Part shown: positions 5,306-6,782 of the stretch, one piece after another | How the letters are laid out: every line of letters starts with the position of its first letter | How positions within the stretch are numbered: the first letter of the stretch is position 1 | Source of the DNA: Candidatus Atribacteria bacterium 4572_76 | GTDB lineage: Bacteria; Atribacterota; Phoenicimicrobiia; Phoenicimicrobiales; Phoenicimicrobiaceae | NCBI GenBank assembly: GCA_002084865.1 | Contig: NBMG01000089.1 | Coordinates: 1-6,782 of the forward strand | Direction of reading: 5' to 3' | Length of the DNA stretch: 6,782 nt | Made by a program: the position numbers and the translations under genes | Notes under the pieces: generated by a model | What the model was told of the DNA's origin: nothing | Databases searched by the model: none | The model's input: the letters and a program-made list of their open reading frames with translations, nothing else

Positions 5306-5595
5306 ATGAAAAGAAATCAAATAAGGATTATGACAGAAATTGGTATGGCGGTGGCATTGGCTGCTATTTTTAATTTTATTGTTTTGTGGAGGATGCCTCA
5401 AGGAGGGTCAGTTAATCTCGAAATGTCGAAATGCTGCCGATTTTAATTATAGCTTTTCGCTGGGGAGCCGGCCCGGGTATGATGGCTGGAGCAGTGTATG
5501 GTTTAGTTCAATTAGCACTTGGTCCTTACATTATTCATCCAGCACAACTGGTGTTGGATTATCCTTTACCTTATATGCTGGTCGGATTCTGGTAA
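5306..5595 (+). pseudogene. thiT: Thiamine ECF transporter S component ThiT, duplicated and truncated
   Basis: ThiT is the membrane subunit that captures thiamine for the ECF transport module. Frame 2 reads 46 residues (MKRNQIRIMTE ... GGSVNLEM) and stops at 5444-5446. The cause is visible: TCGAAATG is tandemly duplicated (5418-5425 and 5426-5433). Removing one copy restores MLPILIIAFRWGAGPGMMAG, then GLVQLALGPYIIHPAQL and LDYPLPYMLVGFW, all typical of ThiT. This repaired frame stops at 5593-5595 after 93 residues, whereas ThiT is about 180-190 aa, so the C-terminal membrane helices are missing. A different frame at 5586-5621 (ILVISESENQR) might be the remnant of its end after a deletion. GGAGAGGGAG (5290-5299) precedes the ATG. 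It lies directly behind the TPP riboswitch, as expected. Confidence 0.88.
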
Positions 5596-5632
5596 TTAGT
5601 GAGAGTGAAAACCAAAGATAAAAGGATAATTT

Positions 5633-6207
5633 ATGTCAATAAAGAAAGTGGTTGTTGTCTTAAACGGAGAGTTAAAAGGGAATAAGGAAGGATATAAGAA
5701 ACTAATCGGAGGAAAAGATGTGTTTTTTATTGCAGCTGATGGCGGAGCCTTATTATTAGAGAGTATGGGTTTTTTGCCCGATGTGATTATAGGTGATTTT
5801 GATTCGCTCACTAAGGCGCAATATCAACGTTATGAAAAATTGGGAGCTAAGATTATAAAATTCCCTGCTGAAAAAGGCGAAACTGATGGTGAACTGGCAC
5901 TCCATTTAGAAATGGGATGACCGCATTTATTAAGGAACCAGGTCTGGAAATGGGGATAATAGAAAGAGAAAAAATATTTTTTCGAAAAATAGGTGCCGGG
6001 CTTTCTTTGATTCCCTTAGATGAAAAAGTTAGCGGAGTTACTATTACGGGATGCAAATATTCGCTCGAAGCAGGAAGCCTATTAAGATATAAGACCAGGG
6101 GTATCAGCAATATAATTGAGCAGGAAAAAGCTGTTATTACCGTCGAGAACGGTCTATTGTCATATGTTCTGAATAATGATATATCCTCCTCTACAATCCC
6201 AGACTAA
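5633..6207 (+). pseudogene. thiN: Thiamine pyrophosphokinase, internally deleted and frameshifted
   Basis: TPK converts thiamine plus ATP to TPP. The first part (5633-5920, 95 codons) holds AADGGA (34-39), IIGDFDSL (52-59) and the KGETDGELAL segment (81-90), the conserved N-terminal nucleotide/metal site. It ends with LEMG and a TGA at 5918-5920. The C-terminal domain continues in frame 1 from about 5917 to TAA 6205-6207: LSLIPLDEKVSGVTITGCKY, SLLRYKTRGISN and TVENGLLSYVLN. Compared with the Bacillus enzyme, about 33 residues are missing at the junction, including the segment carrying the conserved GGRxDH motif. The missing length is about 100 bp and not a multiple of three. A weak AAGGAT (5622-5627) precedes the ATG. 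The gene is 37 bases after thiT and would share its riboswitch. As it stands, no active TPK can be made. Confidence 0.9.
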
Positions 6208-6253
6208 TCTTTAATATTTTGTTTGTTTCATTTATAACTTCGTCCTCGTTGTA

Positions 6254-6274
6254 GGGGCACAATGAATTGTGCCC
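6254..6274. terminator. Hairpin after thiN, terminator or palindromic repeat
   Basis: GGGCACAAT (6255-6263) and ATTGTGCCC (6266-6274) form a perfect stem with a very short loop, followed by TTCTTTGTTTATTTTTT. It sits 47 bases past the thiN stop and fits an intrinsic terminator, although the T tract is interrupted. Similar GTAGGGGC... GCCC palindromes are dispersed in some environmental genomes, so a mobile palindromic repeat is an alternative. Confidence 0.65.
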
Positions 6275-6324
6275 TTCTTTGTTTATTTTTTGGGTTGCAA
6301 CCATAAAATATAAAATAAAAAAAT

Positions 6325-6353
6325 TTGTAGAAGAAAAAAAATAAGTGTAAAAT
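6325..6353 (+). promoter_or_regulatory. Candidate promoter of the transketolase gene
   Basis: TTGTAG (6325-6330) and TAAAAT (6348-6353) are separated by an ideal 17 bases. Transcription would start near 6360, about 35 bases before the proposed TTG start and ahead of a strong Shine-Dalgarno. The surrounding sequence is A-rich, as in many low-GC promoters. Confidence 0.6.
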
Positions 6354-6394
6354 ATTACATGTCAGTATTCAAAAGAGAAGGAGGAACTTTTAAA

Positions 6395-6782
6395 TTGTTT
6401 TATAAAATCGCTAATACAGTAAGAGGGTTAAATACGATTCTTCTGTTCCGGATTGGCCGGACCGCGACCGTTTTGTGCTATCTGCCGGACATGGTTCAGC
6501 CTGGTTGTATTCTCTGTTATACCTTTCGGGATATGAATTATCACTCGAGGATTTAAAAAAATTTAGACAGCTTAATTCCAAAACTCCCGGTCATCCTGAA
6601 TACGGAGAAACTCCCGGGGTGGAAGTTACAACCGGACCTCTGGGACAGGGTTTTGCCAATGCCGTGGGAATGGCTCTAACAGAAAAGATGTTAGCCGCCA
6701 GGTTTAATACCGAGGATTATAAAATTGTAGACCACCATACTTATACCCTTTTAGGGGACGGTTGTATGATGGAAGGCATTAC
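6395..6782 (+). pseudogene. tkt: Transketolase, N-terminal part, internal deletion with frameshift, 3' partial
   Basis: Transketolase is the TPP-dependent C2-transferring enzyme of the pentose phosphate pathway. I place the start at TTG 6395, 10 bases after AAGGAGGA (6378-6385): the product then begins MFYKIANTVRGL, matching the length of E. coli TktA up to RAL. The ATG at 6359 lies before the Shine-Dalgarno. After RGL (about 6430) the homologous sequence resumes in frame 1 at KYDSSVPDWPDRDRF and stays open to the window edge: LSAGHGSAWLYSLLYLSGYE, SKTPGHPEYGE, TTGPLGQGFANAVGMA, HTYTLLGDGCMMEGI, the last containing the GDG start of the TPP-binding motif. About 31 codons, including the SGHPG stretch with a conserved active-site His, are missing, and the frame changes. 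No stop or C-terminal part is visible, so this may be a full-length or a split N-terminal subunit. Confidence 0.9.

Noticed and set aside
5596..6110. Minus-strand reading frames opposite thiN
   Set aside because: They mirror the + strand TPK coding sequence and have no recognisable features of their own.
1..6782. CRISPR array, insertion sequence, tRNA or rRNA
   Set aside because: No regularly spaced identical repeats with unique spacers, no transposase motifs or terminal inverted repeats and no tRNA or rRNA signatures were seen on reading both strands.

Overview
This is a low-GC, tightly packed bacterial window with all supported genes on the + strand. The gene set is that of an anaerobe: a dicluster ferredoxin with an NIL domain, a Bacillus-type serine acetyltransferase, a sirtuin, a single-domain RRM protein and a TPP-riboswitch thiamine salvage locus. 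The RRM protein and overall style bring uncultured anaerobic lineages such as Atribacterota to mind. That is an impression only, since nothing in the window fixes the taxonomy.

Layout. (1) 1-1115: the 3' end of an NIL-ferredoxin gene, translationally coupled (TAATG) to cysE, a sulfur amino acid unit. (2) 1323-2185: a PF03773-type permease with an inserted YHS metal-binding domain, broken by three one-base indels, all in homopolymers. (3) 2294-4319: a probable operon of a methyltransferase with a Trm112-like zinc ribbon, a shortened CsaA-like tRNA-binding protein and an intact sirtuin with a desuccinylase-like YxxR signature. (4) 4320-5050: a non-coding leader region with short repeats, a consensus promoter and a long 5' UTR in front of an RRM protein; the UTR can form a hairpin that hides the Shine-Dalgarno sequence. 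(5) 5127-6207: a TPP riboswitch with a complete attenuator controls thiT (thiamine uptake) and thiN (thiamine pyrophosphokinase), both broken. (6) 6325-6782: a promoter and the 5' part of transketolase, itself a TPP enzyme, which lacks about 31 codons near its N-terminus.

The most striking property is the contrast between intact and damaged genes. cysE, the methyltransferase, the sirtuin and the RRM gene are intact. The permease, CsaA, ThiT, TPK and transketolase carry homopolymer indels, an 8-bp tandem duplication or internal deletions of roughly 95-100 bp that also change frame. Three of the five damaged genes are in thiamine/TPP metabolism. This is either real gene decay (loss of TPP synthesis and use) or a low-quality metagenome assembly; the homopolymer indels favour sequencing error, while the duplication and the larger deletions are less easily explained that way. 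No mobile element, CRISPR array, tRNA or rRNA was seen. The best candidate for new biology is the RRM-gene leader.
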